A stretch of DNA of 64,000 nt from assembly GCA_008973525.1 (NCBI GenBank), contig WACJ01000294.1, positions 1-64,000 on the forward strand. The letters are read 5' to 3'. Below, piece by piece: positions 12,374-23,600 of the stretch. The stretch's first letter is position 1; the number at the start of each line of letters is the position of its first letter. Position numbers and translations under genes: made by a program. Origin of the DNA: Stenopsyche tienmushanensis. Taxonomy: Eukaryota; Arthropoda; Insecta; Trichoptera; Stenopsychidae. Below the pieces are notes generated by a model, which saw nothing but the letters and a program-made list of their open reading frames with translations, had not been told where the DNA came from and did not search any database.

Positions 12374-12660
12374 TTATTCGCCGACTATTGCAGAGTAAAA
12401 GTAACTTAACGTAAAAGGCGGTCGGTTCAGTTTTGTCATACGCTCGGGCAAGAGCCGACGTCTCGCGGGTTGCTCGCTTGCATTTTCATACATCGCGCGT
12501 CGATGTCTCCTCGTGTGCACCGAACCGAATCGGGAATCATTCGAAAATAAGTATTTTCCAAAACGTGAGCTATTCCATAGGATTTCTAAAAAATAGCCAG
12601 ATATTATATTGTGCACGACCAAGTGTCAGAACCGCATTTGAGCGCATATTGCATTTGCTG
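12374..12660. promoter_or_regulatory. CpG-rich island, possible promoter/first exon
   Basis: A GC-rich island in AT-rich surroundings. On the plus strand TTCAGTT (A at 12,429) matches the insect initiator TCAGTY, and CGACG sits at +28 relative to that A, one base off the downstream promoter element consensus RGWYV. A GTGAGC donor-like site follows at about 12,565. On the minus strand a long frame (82 codons, 12,374-12,622) is also open and ends next to a GTGAGCC donor-like site, so a minus-strand exon is equally possible. I cannot decide between them from sequence alone. Confidence 0.3.
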
Positions 12661-12984
12661 TGACAGTGTTGGTATGCAATTTAATGAATAATGGATAACG
12701 TTCGCCGATTATAAGGACAGCTGCTGGAAGTTGACATTTACAACGACGAAAGAAAAGGTTTGTCCCAATGACGAATTGTTGTGCGAAATTCGCGTTTGAA
12801 ATGCAATTGACGGATAGATAATTTGGGCACTTGGCTGCGACACAGGTGTAAATGATTATGGACAACATTAACGACTGCCATAAAATATTTACACGGATAT
12901 CATGTGAAAGTTTTGATCGTATGAACTTGAGTGTTTGTATTTTTTTAGCTCAAAAATGACTATTTAATTTGACAATTGCATACT

Positions 12985-13105
12985 TCAGGTGCCATATCCG
13001 TTATCGGTCGTAGGCGATCATCGCAACAGATATTTATGCAATGATTTCCTATTGCCTTCCCCATATATGGTTAAATTAAGATAAGGTTACATGAATAGTG
13101 ATGAT
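12985..13105. repeat. Dispersed repeat J, copy 2
   Basis: Matches 1,160-1,335 in block order: CATATCCGTTATCGG, a GATCATCGCA block, GATTTCCTATTGCCTTCC, then AAATTAAGATAAGGTTA. Same relative orientation as copy 1. Confidence 0.5.
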
Positions 13106-13109
13106 TAAA

Positions 13110-14340
13110 TAAAGAAAATTTATCAATGTTGATTTTTTCAGAACTGGATTTGTCTTGCTACAATCCTGATTTAAATCCATTCAAGAAATGACCAACGTTT
13201 TTAGCATTCATTCAGAGCTTTCTGATGATCGTTTAAAAGCAATCAATAAGAACATAATTGCGTTCGAGTCTCTTGTCAAGATGATGATATCCAAACGCGA
13301 TATTTATCATTGCAAATTGGCCAACAACAAAAAATCTATCATACAATTTCCGCTACACATTTTTTTCTTGGCACGAAGCAATTCCTCCAGTTCCGTTTTG
13401 CATCAATCGCTAATCATATGCATGCGAAGGCGGCAAGATCGTAGGACGAAATCGAATCACGATCCGCCCAAAGAATTTTAATCGATCCTCGAACAGCCTT
13501 GAGGAAAATGCCCCGAAGAATGTGCAATCCATGATTGATCGAACGCAACATCAGACTTCTTTCTGCTTCTAATTCGGTGATGTATTAATACAAGCAATTA
13601 AATCGCACACAGAGGTGTTACTTTCATTCGCGTTATCGTATTTTATGTAAGGCCTAAATTAATCAAGACCACTTAACGTCGCCATCCGACTCTTAATTAT
13701 ACGTTGTGATCGAGAATAACACTTAGCGGTCCGGCAGACTGGCAGCCAGAATGCGGGGAGAACGCCCAAACAACCAAAATAAGTGTTATGTAAACAAACG
13801 ATGGCTTCAATGCAACGAGTGTCATTGAATTGAAATTTGCATGATTTTGGCGGAATGCTAAAAAAATTACCATAAACTCTATTCGAGCATCGATCGAAAT
13901 TGGAATCAATGCTAATTTAACGCCACCGATACTGCATTTATCGTATACGTTTTACATTGTAAATTCTTTCTAATGTTAGAATGACATCATATTTTGCAAA
14001 TCTCTTTTCTGATCAAACTAACAATTGAATCTATCGCTTTCAACAATACACCGTTGAAACAGCTTTATAATGACATAAATTCTGATCACGATGTTCTACC
14101 GATTTATATCAATGTACGTTGCTTGTCGAAAGGAAACGTTGTCAATTGTTTGTTTGAATTGTGAGATGAAATCAAGTCGTTCTTGGAACTTCAAAGGACA
14201 CACGGTCTTAAAGCATTTTATCAAAGCTGCAGAATTATAAATTTAATTTAAGAAATATGAATGAAAAATGCTGCATTATGATAGAAGAATTTGATCATTT
14301 AAGGGCCAGCGATTCTTTTCGTGGAATTAGAATATTGGTG
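13110..14340. other. Unique sequence, unassigned
   Basis: Mixed-composition, non-repetitive sequence with short frames only (97 codons at 13,188-13,481 plus; 70 codons at 13,697-13,909 minus). No motif or splice pair convinced me. It has the look of unique intronic or regulatory DNA. Confidence 0.3.
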
Positions 14341-14341
14341 A

Positions 14342-14520
14342 ATCCAAAAATGTCTTCACTTTTCAATGGATCTTAGTGTTTCCATTTTATTTTTGAATGA
14401 ATGAATCAACAGAAGTCATCAGGGCTGCTCATTTAATAATCTTTGCTACGTTATTGAATCTATTTTTGGATGCATTGGTCAAAATTTCTCGTAAAAAACA
14501 TTATTATTGCCCACTTATTG
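14342..14520 (+). repeat. Dispersed repeat I, copy 1
   Basis: Aligns in direct orientation with 59,391-59,555: ATGTCTTCAC, GTTTCCATTTTATTTTTGAAT, CAACAGA-GTCATCAGGG, GATCTTTGCTAC and ATTGGTCAAAATT blocks in the same order. No terminal repeats were identified. Confidence 0.6.
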
Positions 14521-14619
14521 TTACCATGCCTCTACGATTCGGTGGAGGTCATAGAATCCTAGACACCTGGGATATATTCTTCTTCAAAACTTTTACAAAA
14601 AGCCCTAAATGCCCAAAAA

Positions 14620-14735
14620 TCAGAGGCCACAAGGTTTCCGTGTCCAACCGGTCCGAATTTCGGACTACTGACATATCAAAGGAGCGCCTCGCGATTGGAC
14701 GCCATGCCCGAGCATATCCATAGAACATGGTCTGC
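14620..14735 (-). repeat. Repeat G with hairpin, copy 1 (inverted)
   Basis: Minus-strand copy of the GC-rich core found at 20.5, 35.9, 39.8 and 40.7 kb. The core is GGCATCCGATCGC..., then a hairpin, then GGTTGGACAC and TTGTGGCC. The hairpin here is 14,650-14,666 with stem GTCCGA/TCGGAC. Confidence 0.7.
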
Positions 14736-14749
14736 GTCCATGAATTGAT

Positions 14750-14985
14750 CAGCGGTTCTTAAACTTATGTAGTCTGTAGATCCCTTCTTGAACTTTTCAT
14801 TTTTGGCGAACCTCATCTCAACGCTTTACCCCATCCCAACATAGATCTTCTTATAATGTTTTATGTAAATAGTTTCATGTTAATAACTTGTAAAGATAAA
14901 TGTTTTTTTTTTTTATATTTTCGCGGACCCCCGATAATTGTTTCGCGGACCCCCGATAATGATTTCGCGGACCCCAGTTTTAGAT
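14750..14985 (+). mobile_element. hAT-type transposon end with internal 22-bp tandem repeat
   Basis: Starts CAGCGGTTCTTAAACTTATG, close to the hAT terminus family CAGNGGTTCTCAAACTTTTT, followed by a GTCTGTAGATCCC block. A second copy of this arm starts at 45,852. At 14,919-14,976 a 22-bp unit (TTTCGCGGACCCCCGATAAT plus 2 bases) is repeated 2.6 times. The opposite terminus was not found, so this is a solo end or a truncated MITE. Confidence 0.6.
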
Positions 14986-15214
14986 ATTATGTGTGTATTT
15001 TTAATAGAATATTATTATTTATCCAAATTATGATGTGAAACATTGCAAAACTTATTGTTTTATTAGTTTGATACATTTCAATTACATTTCTAACGAAGTT
15101 TTACGATCATATGAGAATCATCCAGAAAATAAGGTTACAGAATTAAAGTAGCATCGAAAAATGCATGTATTTAATTGAAATTCACAGAATACTACTAGAA
15201 TCGTAATAAAGGCC

Positions 15215-15610
15215 AGAAAAGCTTCTCCTTCTTGCGTATGTAAGCATTCTGGACACCCACCTCGCACCCAACTACTTGTAACCAAGTTTTTCCAACACAA
15301 TATCATCAAAGAGACTTCAAGAAATATCAGGAAAATCTTTCTGAAGGTCGTCATGCGTTACATGGTGATCATTTCGCCCTTGTTCTTCAATTTTTTGCAC
15401 AAGTTCATCAGAAATGACTGATAGTCTCCCACTTCTAGCCTCGCCGTGAGCATCAGTACGACATTATCTGAATAATCTAACCCACTGTGTGACACGTTGT
15501 CAACTCATCACATCACTACCATAAACTTCCACGAGGATCCGATGGATATTCGCGGCGATATTGTTCTGCAAAGTCAAAATACGAATGACCGCGCGACGAC
15601 TTCTCCATCG
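15215..15610 (-). pseudogene. Mariner transposase N-terminal domain remnant
   Basis: One minus-strand frame with four in-frame stops encodes the two helix-turn-helix region of a mariner transposase. In order: LQNNIAANIHRILVEVYG, then QRVTQWVRLF, EARSGRLSVISDELVQKIEE, DDLQKDFPDIS, and LEKLGYK followed by ARWVSRMLT. The H-R-x-L-x-x-V-Y-G, R-S-G-R and A-R-W-V-x-x-M-L-T landmarks fall in the expected order and spacing. The catalytic D,D34D domain does not follow: sequence below 15,215 loses similarity. It is a truncated dead copy of an irritans/SETMAR-like lineage (lineage by inference). Confidence 0.85.
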
Positions 15611-15779
15611 GAAGAATTTATTGTGACTGAACAAAATGGCTGACAAATATGCGAGATCAAGTAAACTGACCGTAGGATCCCCCTACAAGCCAACTTCGAA
15701 AGAGTCCTTGTAACTTTACTTGAAAATTTGGTCGCCAGCCACATCTCCTGTAGATTTGAATCCATAACGATTGAGTTAC

Positions 15780-17870
15780 TAATCCGACCGCTTAATTGCG
15801 GGATTACACGCTTGGGACTGTATATTTACGGCATCTTTTTCTTGAAATAACCAAGCATTGTCCTTGGTTTTTTGCACCCTTTCGTTTAACAATGTCATCA
15901 TCCATGACGACGACGATGGGGCGATTCAAACCGCGCACATGGGTACACCTTGTGCGTTGATAAACCTGAAGTTTATTAACATTTTCAATGTATTCAAATT
16001 GAATGATTTAAAATCGTGTGTTTATGTTGTGGTTCAAAGAAAGTCGTTAAATATTTGACATGTTAATCTAATCCAACAGCGACAGAATGATCGCTGATGA
16101 CTTTTATATTGGCTGCACGGTGTGACAAAACCGGTAACGCTTTTATCATACGATCGAATCGGGATTCCAGAACTCGTCACTTTGAGAATTCCTGAATGTA
16201 TACAAACGATTGGACTCTATCGGACTTCGATTCAATCTGCGTTCGTTTCGAGTGCACCCAAAAGCACAGCGATTGTCATAAATATGTATTGAGCGAGGTG
16301 GCCAGTTACGTTCAATTACGTCCCGATGTGTAAAAACGACTTGTTGCTAACCTTTTTACCGCACATTTGTGTAATTACACTTTCTAAAATCGGCGAAAAA
16401 GTCATAAGACACTGGCTCGCGATGGAAATGGCACTGATATTATGTCTATTTTCCACTCGTACCGAGTAAAATCGCCAAGAATTTTATATATATACAGTAT
16501 TTTTTGCGTTTTCTCCATGGCACGTCTTACGCAACTCCAACAGATGTATAATAATGAGAAAACAAATCGCGCCGTTGAAGTAATTCGATACTAATACGTG
16601 GCTAAATTGGAAATTTTAAAATATCTTAATTGTATGCCAAGAGCAACGCTCTCCATAGAAAGTTACACAGTTATAGCATAATTGAAATTGTATCATTACG
16701 CGCGGCAAAAGGTTCCCTTTTAAACATTCAAACGACTTTAGTTCGTCGCTTCCCCAGCGGAGGCGCCACCGTCATCTGTCAAAATCGATCATCATTCTTC
16801 TGATATCGCGCGCGGCCATAAGAATGCATTTTGCCGGCATGAACGCGCGCCCGTTACGCCGCATTATTTTTCCGATTTTATAGCGCCGTTAGACTGCAGG
16901 CGTTCGTTGCGAAATTAAAATTTCAATAATCGACACTGTCTCAATGTCACCTTAATGTGTTTTTATTTGACGCCGTTAATTGCTTTATTTTTGAATGATG
17001 TCAACAGCGGTCGGATTTTCCAAATTTGTAATTTCTACCCGAGACGTTAGCGTTAAATCTCGTTTGGAATTTTAGAATTAAACATAGTTAAATCTGATTA
17101 AAAAAAGGGGGGGAATCCATTCAAAATCAAAATCACAAAAGTATTTTTAATTTTAGCATTTAGAGTTCACGGACAATAATCAGAATTATAATACTTGAAT
17201 ATAAATATGTAATAAATTGATATTCAAGCATAATTGAGCTCATTCCTACCAGTGGTTTGACAGCTATAATTCATTGAAATTGATAACACTTGATCTGACG
17301 GACGCTGCATTTTTGCATCATCGTTGTCTCTTGTCTGCTTAAAACTATCTAAAAATATTTATAAATAAAAACATATCTATTGATATGAATCATAAACAGT
17401 TCATAAATCCATGAAAATATAAGCTTAAATGATTGATTAAACTGCTTTAACCCTTAAAGTGCTAAGGTGCGATATATCGCCGATTGTGATACTAACGACT
17501 GCGAATAACGATCGCTATTGGTTGATTGATGATTCCAAAATATTCGAATACGAGTAATTTATGTGCGTCGGGGTATCGGTGTTTAACCTTGTAGTGCAAC
17601 TTGCTTATATAATACATTAGCGCAATCAAACAAGAGACACTGCCAAATGATTAAAGATTGTAAATTTTATATAACTCGATATTTAAAGAAAAGTTCTTGC
17701 GGGATGCGAAAAAATGTTTCACACTAAAATTATTCATTATCGCTACTATAAATCCCAAAGATTTGTATTGCATTCTCAGTTTGAATATGGTTCATAACCA
17801 TTAGAAAAAAATCCATCGGATAGGAAGTTTCTTTATCCCTTCTGACTGATGAAAGAAGACAAGAATTAGC
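15780..17870. other. Unique sequence with a CpG-rich segment at 16.74-16.90 kb
   Basis: Non-repetitive DNA without supported ORFs. The part at 16,740-16,900 is rich in CpG (strings such as GCGCGCGGCCATAAG and GCGCGCCCG) against an AT-rich background, as seen in insect promoters, exons or conserved regulatory elements. A TTAACCC string lies at about 17,447. No transcript signal can be demonstrated. Confidence 0.3.
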
Positions 17871-17874
17871 ATTA

Positions 17875-18195
17875 TCTGTTGCGCAACGCGTTATTCGTTT
17901 TCTCGAAATTGAAGGCCTGAAATCAAGTGAATTTTGAGGAGACTTGAGGCATAGTTCGATGATGCTACTCTAAATAAGACCCAATTGTTTGATTGGACCC
18001 AAAACTTTCATGAAAGTCTGAAAGTCGGGGAAACAGTCTGCTGGAAAAGTGATAGCTACGGTATTTTGGTGCTCGAATGGATATTTTTTATTGATATTTT
18101 GCATGACAGACTGAGGGTAAAATAGCAGCCTACTACTGCCAGCTGCTAAATGATTCTGACGCTGCTTATCGCAAGAAAAGACGAAGAAAACCGAT
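17875..18195 (+). pseudogene. Mariner transposase deletion derivative
   Basis: Plus-strand remnant of a mariner transposase. The first block (QRVIRFLEIEGLKSSEF) is followed, after a frameshift near 17,940, by FDDATLNKTQLFDWTQNFHE, which fits the second helix-turn-helix (..LNKTQVFDW..F..G). An internal deletion then joins it to SAGKVIATVFW, normally about 100 residues further on, just before the second catalytic Asp region, and to a YYCQLL...AAYRKKRR segment. The first catalytic Asp is deleted and the second and third are absent. Confidence 0.75.
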
Positions 18196-18221
18196 TCAAA
18201 CTATTTGTAAATTATGATAAA

Positions 18222-18515
18222 CTCACCCAGTTTTACAACTTAACCCCTAAAAGAGTACTATCGCAGGATATGCGATCCCCCTCCACTAATTCAGAAAGAG
18301 CACTCTTGTACATTGAGTTCGGAGAGAGACAGAGACAGAGAAAGAACGTAGCGCAATTCAAGAGACAGCGAACTTATTATCATTTCCTAATAAAGTAGGA
18401 GCAAATTAATCGATTTTGTTGTGTATTGTTCATGTAAAGAAAATACGTGGTCTTGTATGCTTTCAACAGTGTTTTTTTTTCAATTGACTCTGCCTCGAAT
18501 TGAAGATTGTCTTAC
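18222..18515 (+). repeat. Dispersed repeat C, copy 1
   Basis: Reverse complement of 28,330-28,720: AACCCCTAAAAGAGTACT, AGAAAGAGCACTCTTGTAC, a GAGACAGAGACAGAG run and the TGGTCTTGTATGCTTTCAAC block all have counterparts there in reverse order. Its right half is also shared with 40,255-40,420 and 53,275-53,530, and its AGAAAGAGCACTCTTG string reappears at the window end. Confidence 0.75.
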
Positions 18516-18774
18516 ACTGAATCACCAATGAACTGATCATTGGTGTAAAGCGATTATGGCATCAACGACTTCATCGATTTTATATTTGCTCACTCTACAA
18601 AAGGTCAAAGTTCACATTGTTCGCACGCAAACCCGCGGTTGAGAGGGTTGGAATGGTCCCGATCCACGAGTCGGCTGCGATAAACGACGGAAAACGTTTA
18701 TGATTTCATTCGCTTGATGATAGATGCAGGTGATCAATAAAATGTCAAACAATCGCCATAATATATTTATACAA

Positions 18775-19030
18775 TTAACCCACAGTAGGAGATCCAGTAG
18801 CAAGCAAGCAAACGTGCGTGATACGGAGCAAGCGGGTGATGATCCACCCGAGGGTAGACGCTTTGTGGGAGCGTATTCTCGAGCTCGAAGTTGGTCGTCT
18901 ACTCGAAGATCTTACTCCGTCGGGGGTGGGATCGAAGAGTTGGTCGTCTGAAGAGATTCTCCGTCGGCATCTTGTAGTCAACCCGGTTGTTCGAAGAGGT
19001 CCTTCTCTCTCTTCTTGAAGAGTCTCTTCT
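18775..19030. other. GC-rich segment with overlapping frames and a short internal repeat
   Basis: GC-rich stretch open on both strands. The minus frame is part of the longest ORF in the window (161 codons, 18,775-19,260). A plus frame from 18,818 reads DALWERILELEVGRLLEDL..., which looks helical and charged. GTTGGTCGTCT and CTCCGTCGG are each repeated about 45-49 bp apart (near 18,890 and 18,938). I recognise no family. It may be part of an unidentified mobile element or a host exon. Confidence 0.3.
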
Positions 19031-20050
19031 TGAAAATAGAAATCTGAAATTGATAGGCCTGGAATTTTTTCAGAATTTCCTTCCACGTTACAAAGTTTTA
19101 TTTGTTTTATGTGTTGTAAAAAAAATGCGTTAATTTTTAAACGGTTTAAATCCATATTTAATATAAACGCTCTCAATATAGAACACATTAGAAAATATTG
19201 GAAAAATCGATGTATCAACATGCGTGACATGGGACCGAACCTAATAAATGGGAGTACCAAATATTGCTATAGTTCTGCCCTTGAACAGATAAAAGTTATT
19301 AACTAAATAATGTATTCGAAGCCAATTATCATGCATGCAATAATTGTATAAAAATGTCTCCATTAGTGTTCTGGATGTATTTCAATTGCTTCGAGCGGGA
19401 TGTGTTATTCTACATCGCTCACCGCCATCAAGTGGGACTTTATACGGCGATGACATAACTTTGATGATGATTAATCGTCAGGTTCTAATCCAAGGTTGCA
19501 GTTCAAAAGATTTCGGAACAAATTGAATAAGAATTATGTCAAGTCGCATTGAATAAACGCGGAACTACGGAGTCTCCTATGCAACACGATGGGGCCGCGC
19601 ACGCTTGTCGCTCTTTTTGCTGTTCATTGTCCGCTTATCAAACCGCCGATTTTTTGTTTCAATTTCTTGGCCATTTTTTATTGTCATGGCCAGGTGCCGA
19701 TACCACTCTCACAATGGCGTTTCGTCCGTCCGCAAAAACGAGTGCGAAAGTGAAACTGAGCCAGACCCCGTAGAGCAGATTGCGCGGCCTCAGAAAAATC
19801 GCACCAAAGACAATTCTAGGGTCGTTCACACAAAGTGGTCAAGACCCGGACCACTGCTTTACCGGTTATATCAAAATGCATATTACCATCGGTGACGCTG
19901 TTCGCCGACACCCAATGCTGATATTATATCATTTGTAAATAAGAAAATCTGCAGAAGCGGCAACAAACCAAACCAAACAAACGGACAGGCAATAAAAGCC
20001 GTTCGATTTTTTTCTAGCAACCTTCTACAGCAGCTAAAATGAGTTTGAGA
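19030..20050. other. Unique sequence, unassigned
   Basis: Two overlapping plus-strand frames of 74 and 96 codons (19,549-19,895) lie in a modestly GC-richer patch. No motif, repeat partner or strong splice pair was seen. Confidence 0.3.
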
Positions 20051-20053
20051 AGG

Positions 20054-20099
20054 CTAGCGTAGGTAGAACACGTGGAATTATTGATTAAACCTACGCTAG
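20054..20099. repeat. Perfect 11-bp inverted repeat, 24-nt loop
   Basis: CTAGCGTAGGT at 20,054-20,064 is perfectly inverted at 20,089-20,099, with a 24-nt spacer. It could form a hairpin in RNA. It is not matched elsewhere in the window and has no terminator context. Confidence 0.6.
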
Positions 20100-20454
20100 T
20101 CCATGAAATTTGTAAAATTACAATGGGTATCAATACAAAATGTCTGATGTTTTATAGTGAAAGTATTAACTAGTGGACCAAATATTGGCGTTGTCAATTA
20201 GTACCTGAACTCTTCTTGTAGAAATTTGGTCGAACAGTTAATAAAATTGTCAAATATTAGTGTCAATAAAATTATTAAGTTTGTTCGTGAAGTATGTTCG
20301 CTTGTGATACTGTACATTACATTGAAACCAGGTTTGACAAGCATTTTAAGTATGAAAAATAACGTCGTTCAAATGTCCGCCACGGCTTTGCTTGGTGGCA
20401 CGTATTCGGGAGATCTAATTTTCCCAATGACTGTCGCATATATCCAGTATGTAT

Positions 20455-20640
20455 ATAGTGGCCACAAGGTCTGTGTGTCCAACCGGTCCGTTTTTCGGAC
20501 CGCTGGCATGACGAATGAGCACCTTGCGATCGGACGTCATGCCCGAATATGTCTACAGAAGTCGATTTGTAGCGTTCACCGTAGACGATTATAGCAGTGC
20601 TAGTTCTTCCAAAATCCGCGCCAAGCAGTGACTTTCTCAT
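20455..20640 (-). repeat. Repeat G with hairpin, copy 2 (inverted)
   Basis: Minus-strand copy of repeat G: GTGGCCACAAGGTCTGTGTG, the hairpin at 20,485-20,501 (stem GGTCCG/CGGACC, loop TTTTT), then GATCGGACGTCATGCCCGAA. Frames of over 100 codons run across it on both strands, but the other copies do not keep them open, so they are probably chance. Confidence 0.75.
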
Positions 20641-20644
20641 GATG

Positions 20645-23600
20645 CATTTGGTACTGATGTTGTAGATTGGTATCGTTCCAAAGCCGACAAGTTTGCTTGT
20701 TCACACACCTATTCATTAAAAATGGGTGATTTGGGTCAACTTCCTACTGCTACAGAATCCAATCAGTGAACACACAGCGTTGTTCATGATTGTTTACTTT
20801 TATTTCCTGGATCAGTTCGATTTTATTTGGATGCAAACTCAAGTTCTAATGCAAAATTCACCAAATTGAAGTCGCAGAAAGATCAAGTTCTTGTGAACGA
20901 CGCAAAATTGAGCGCCTCGGTTTATCCCGTACACTCTCATGCACAGCAGTGGTGTTTTCAGCAGACCTTGCGTTACGGTGACGTACTGGGATTGATATTT
21001 ATCGAACCGATTGATTTGAATTTGGCCACCAAACGTCGAATAATGATTTAGCCTTCTTTGGTGATTTGCCATATACTATTAAATAATTCACAATAAATTT
21101 GACATATGTTGCTTTAATAACTTAACAAATTTTGAGCGTCTTTTATTGAAAGACGCTGTAATAAGTTATTCATATAGAACTATTTTTATTGTTAATTGAA
21201 TGCGTACATGTACAATATCTCTTCTTTAGCCCAATAGTCATTTTCTATTAAAATATTAAATGCTCAAAATTCTTAAGATTTTTTTGTAATATTTGTTTGC
21301 ATTCAACGATGTTTCTAGGAAATCTTATTTTTTTGTAAAAAAAAACCATTGAGGTGCTTGTATATAAGCAATCCACTTCTTTTAAACCAATTACAATTGC
21401 ATGAGGAACATGAATTCTTTTAGTTGTTCAAGAACCATGTCTAAATTCTTATCGTTTTTTTTTTCACACCATTCGAAATTTGAAAACCATCTAATAATAT
21501 TTAAATCCGCTATAAAAATCATAAATATATAGTCTCGGTTTTTCATATTTTTTATGGCTATAAACTATATTATTAAATATTTTTGTTAGATTTGCGCATG
21601 TTCGTATATCGTTAAATGAGGATTTGCATTGCAGATTATGGACAAGATACACACCTGACCTTTGCAGGCTGAATAAACGATCTAATGTGCAGCATAGGTT
21701 AAAAAAACGGTAACAGCCCCTTAGGTTAAGTTAAGTTGGCGCGACATTTAAATTTGAAGGCATGTATGCGGCCGTCACGCGTGCGTCAGCTTTTCGCCAG
21801 TGGCGATATTCCATAGGTGGCGCCAAACATACAATCATTTAAAATAAAAATTATTTTATTTGAGTACACGGTGTCAAATTGGATTCCATAAATTTCCAAA
21901 AATTGTAAAAACGTGACGAGTGAAAATCTCGGACCGACGATTACTTTTGGAAAGATTAATAACCGTTAATCGCGCTGAACAAATACCAGTTGACGAGTGT
22001 ACATAAAAGGTTGCAGTGAGAGTCGTTTTTGACCCATTTGAAGGTAATTTACCTTGAAAAAAAATATTTCTACGACATTTCAAGGTCGTCGAATGTTTAA
22101 TGGCAAATGCACGTCTAAAACGATTTTTTCGTGTACAGCGGATTAGGCGTCGTAAACGAAAAATCCTAATGACGATTAACTACTCGGCATGATAAAAAAT
22201 GTTTTTTTATTAATTGCCACATCAACGTATATGGATCGTATGATTTTTTTGTCGTTTTAAAATGTGTTCATTTTTTGAGTGAGATTGCGGCTTATTCTGA
22301 GAAATTTTGGTCGCTACAAGCACATTATGCAATTCCATACATTTTACTCAATAAGTTAAATTTTCGCATGCTTGTGTTGGTTAATAGATGAGAAGAAACT
22401 GGCTGGATGACAGCTTTGCACGCAAACTGCATCTATATTGTAATAAACTGAGGATTCTCGTACGGCTTGTGAATCCGGTTGAGGATTGCATTCTATGCCG
22501 ATTCGAAATGGCAAATGTCGGCCACTTTCAATGCACTGGGCTCGTTAATAGTTCTAGAACCCGATGGGTAACATTGCAGGTCTGATGTGTCACGATAACT
22601 GTAGGGCATAGCTGCTGGTGTCATCGCTGATCTGCGACATTCCATTCTTGAACCTGCTGGAATGAGAGAAAACGAAATAGATCGAATATCCTTGACATCG
22701 GGTTCAATAAAACGCCGTAAAAGTAATGGTTTCTCAGATTTAAAATGTGCATTACGTAACTTGAAAATCTTTATAAGGTAGAAATGGTGAATTTTGACGT
22801 TCACCATTTTTACCTATCAATCGTTAGCGTAAAATATATTCGCAATTAATAAGCACGTATTTTTGAGTCTTATGATCAGTTTGATTAGACGAGCTATCAA
22901 CATAACCTCTCATCTGTCAAACGAACGGACTAGGATGACCATCATGCAATTATTCAAAATTATATTTATAGAACGCATGTTCACACAGTGATTTCATATA
23001 AATAACCATATTGATGTGTCGAAAATCATTTCATTGCAAAAAAATCATCGCATGCAAATCAACGCTGGATAATTGCCAACTACCCAATTTTTTTGTCCCG
23101 ATCCTCCGCTCGACGTTTCCCAATACCATCCCATTAATTAGTATCGATTTGGAAATGTATTTAATAACATTCAATCACGGCACTCTGTATCGCCATCAAA
23201 ATTGCACGTATATTCAGAATAAACGATCGTTTCATCACACCCGATGTTACAAATTATTGCGGATTAAAGCACACATAATGCAGCCATGTGATGATTACAA
23301 AAAATCGTGCAAGCTCACATCTTCAACGAGCACTCTTTTTTGCAGATAAATGTCTTAAATCATGTAAATTAATCGCATTGCTTCAAGGTCAATGAGCGGA
23401 GAAAGGCCGAGCAAATGAGTGATGATCGAATTTTAAGTCTTGGATGAGCTTCGCTGAGAAAATATTATTTTTTTTATAATAAAGATCGAAAAAAGTATAA
23501 AAGCATAATCTAATAAGATAATAAATGCACCAATTAATTTTAATTGGAAATCTATTACTATTTTTCTTCTTGCCAAGTGCCATATTGAGTTAAATCAATT

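Noticed and set aside
18775..19260. 161-codon minus-strand ORF as a gene
   Set aside because: It joins a GC-rich part that is also open on the other strand to a low-complexity AT-rich part, and has no recognisable domain. I list the segment but do not call a protein.
20226..20640. 122-codon plus and 107-codon minus ORFs
   Set aside because: Both run through a copy of repeat G, whose other copies do not keep these frames open, so they are probably chance frames in a GC-rich repeat.
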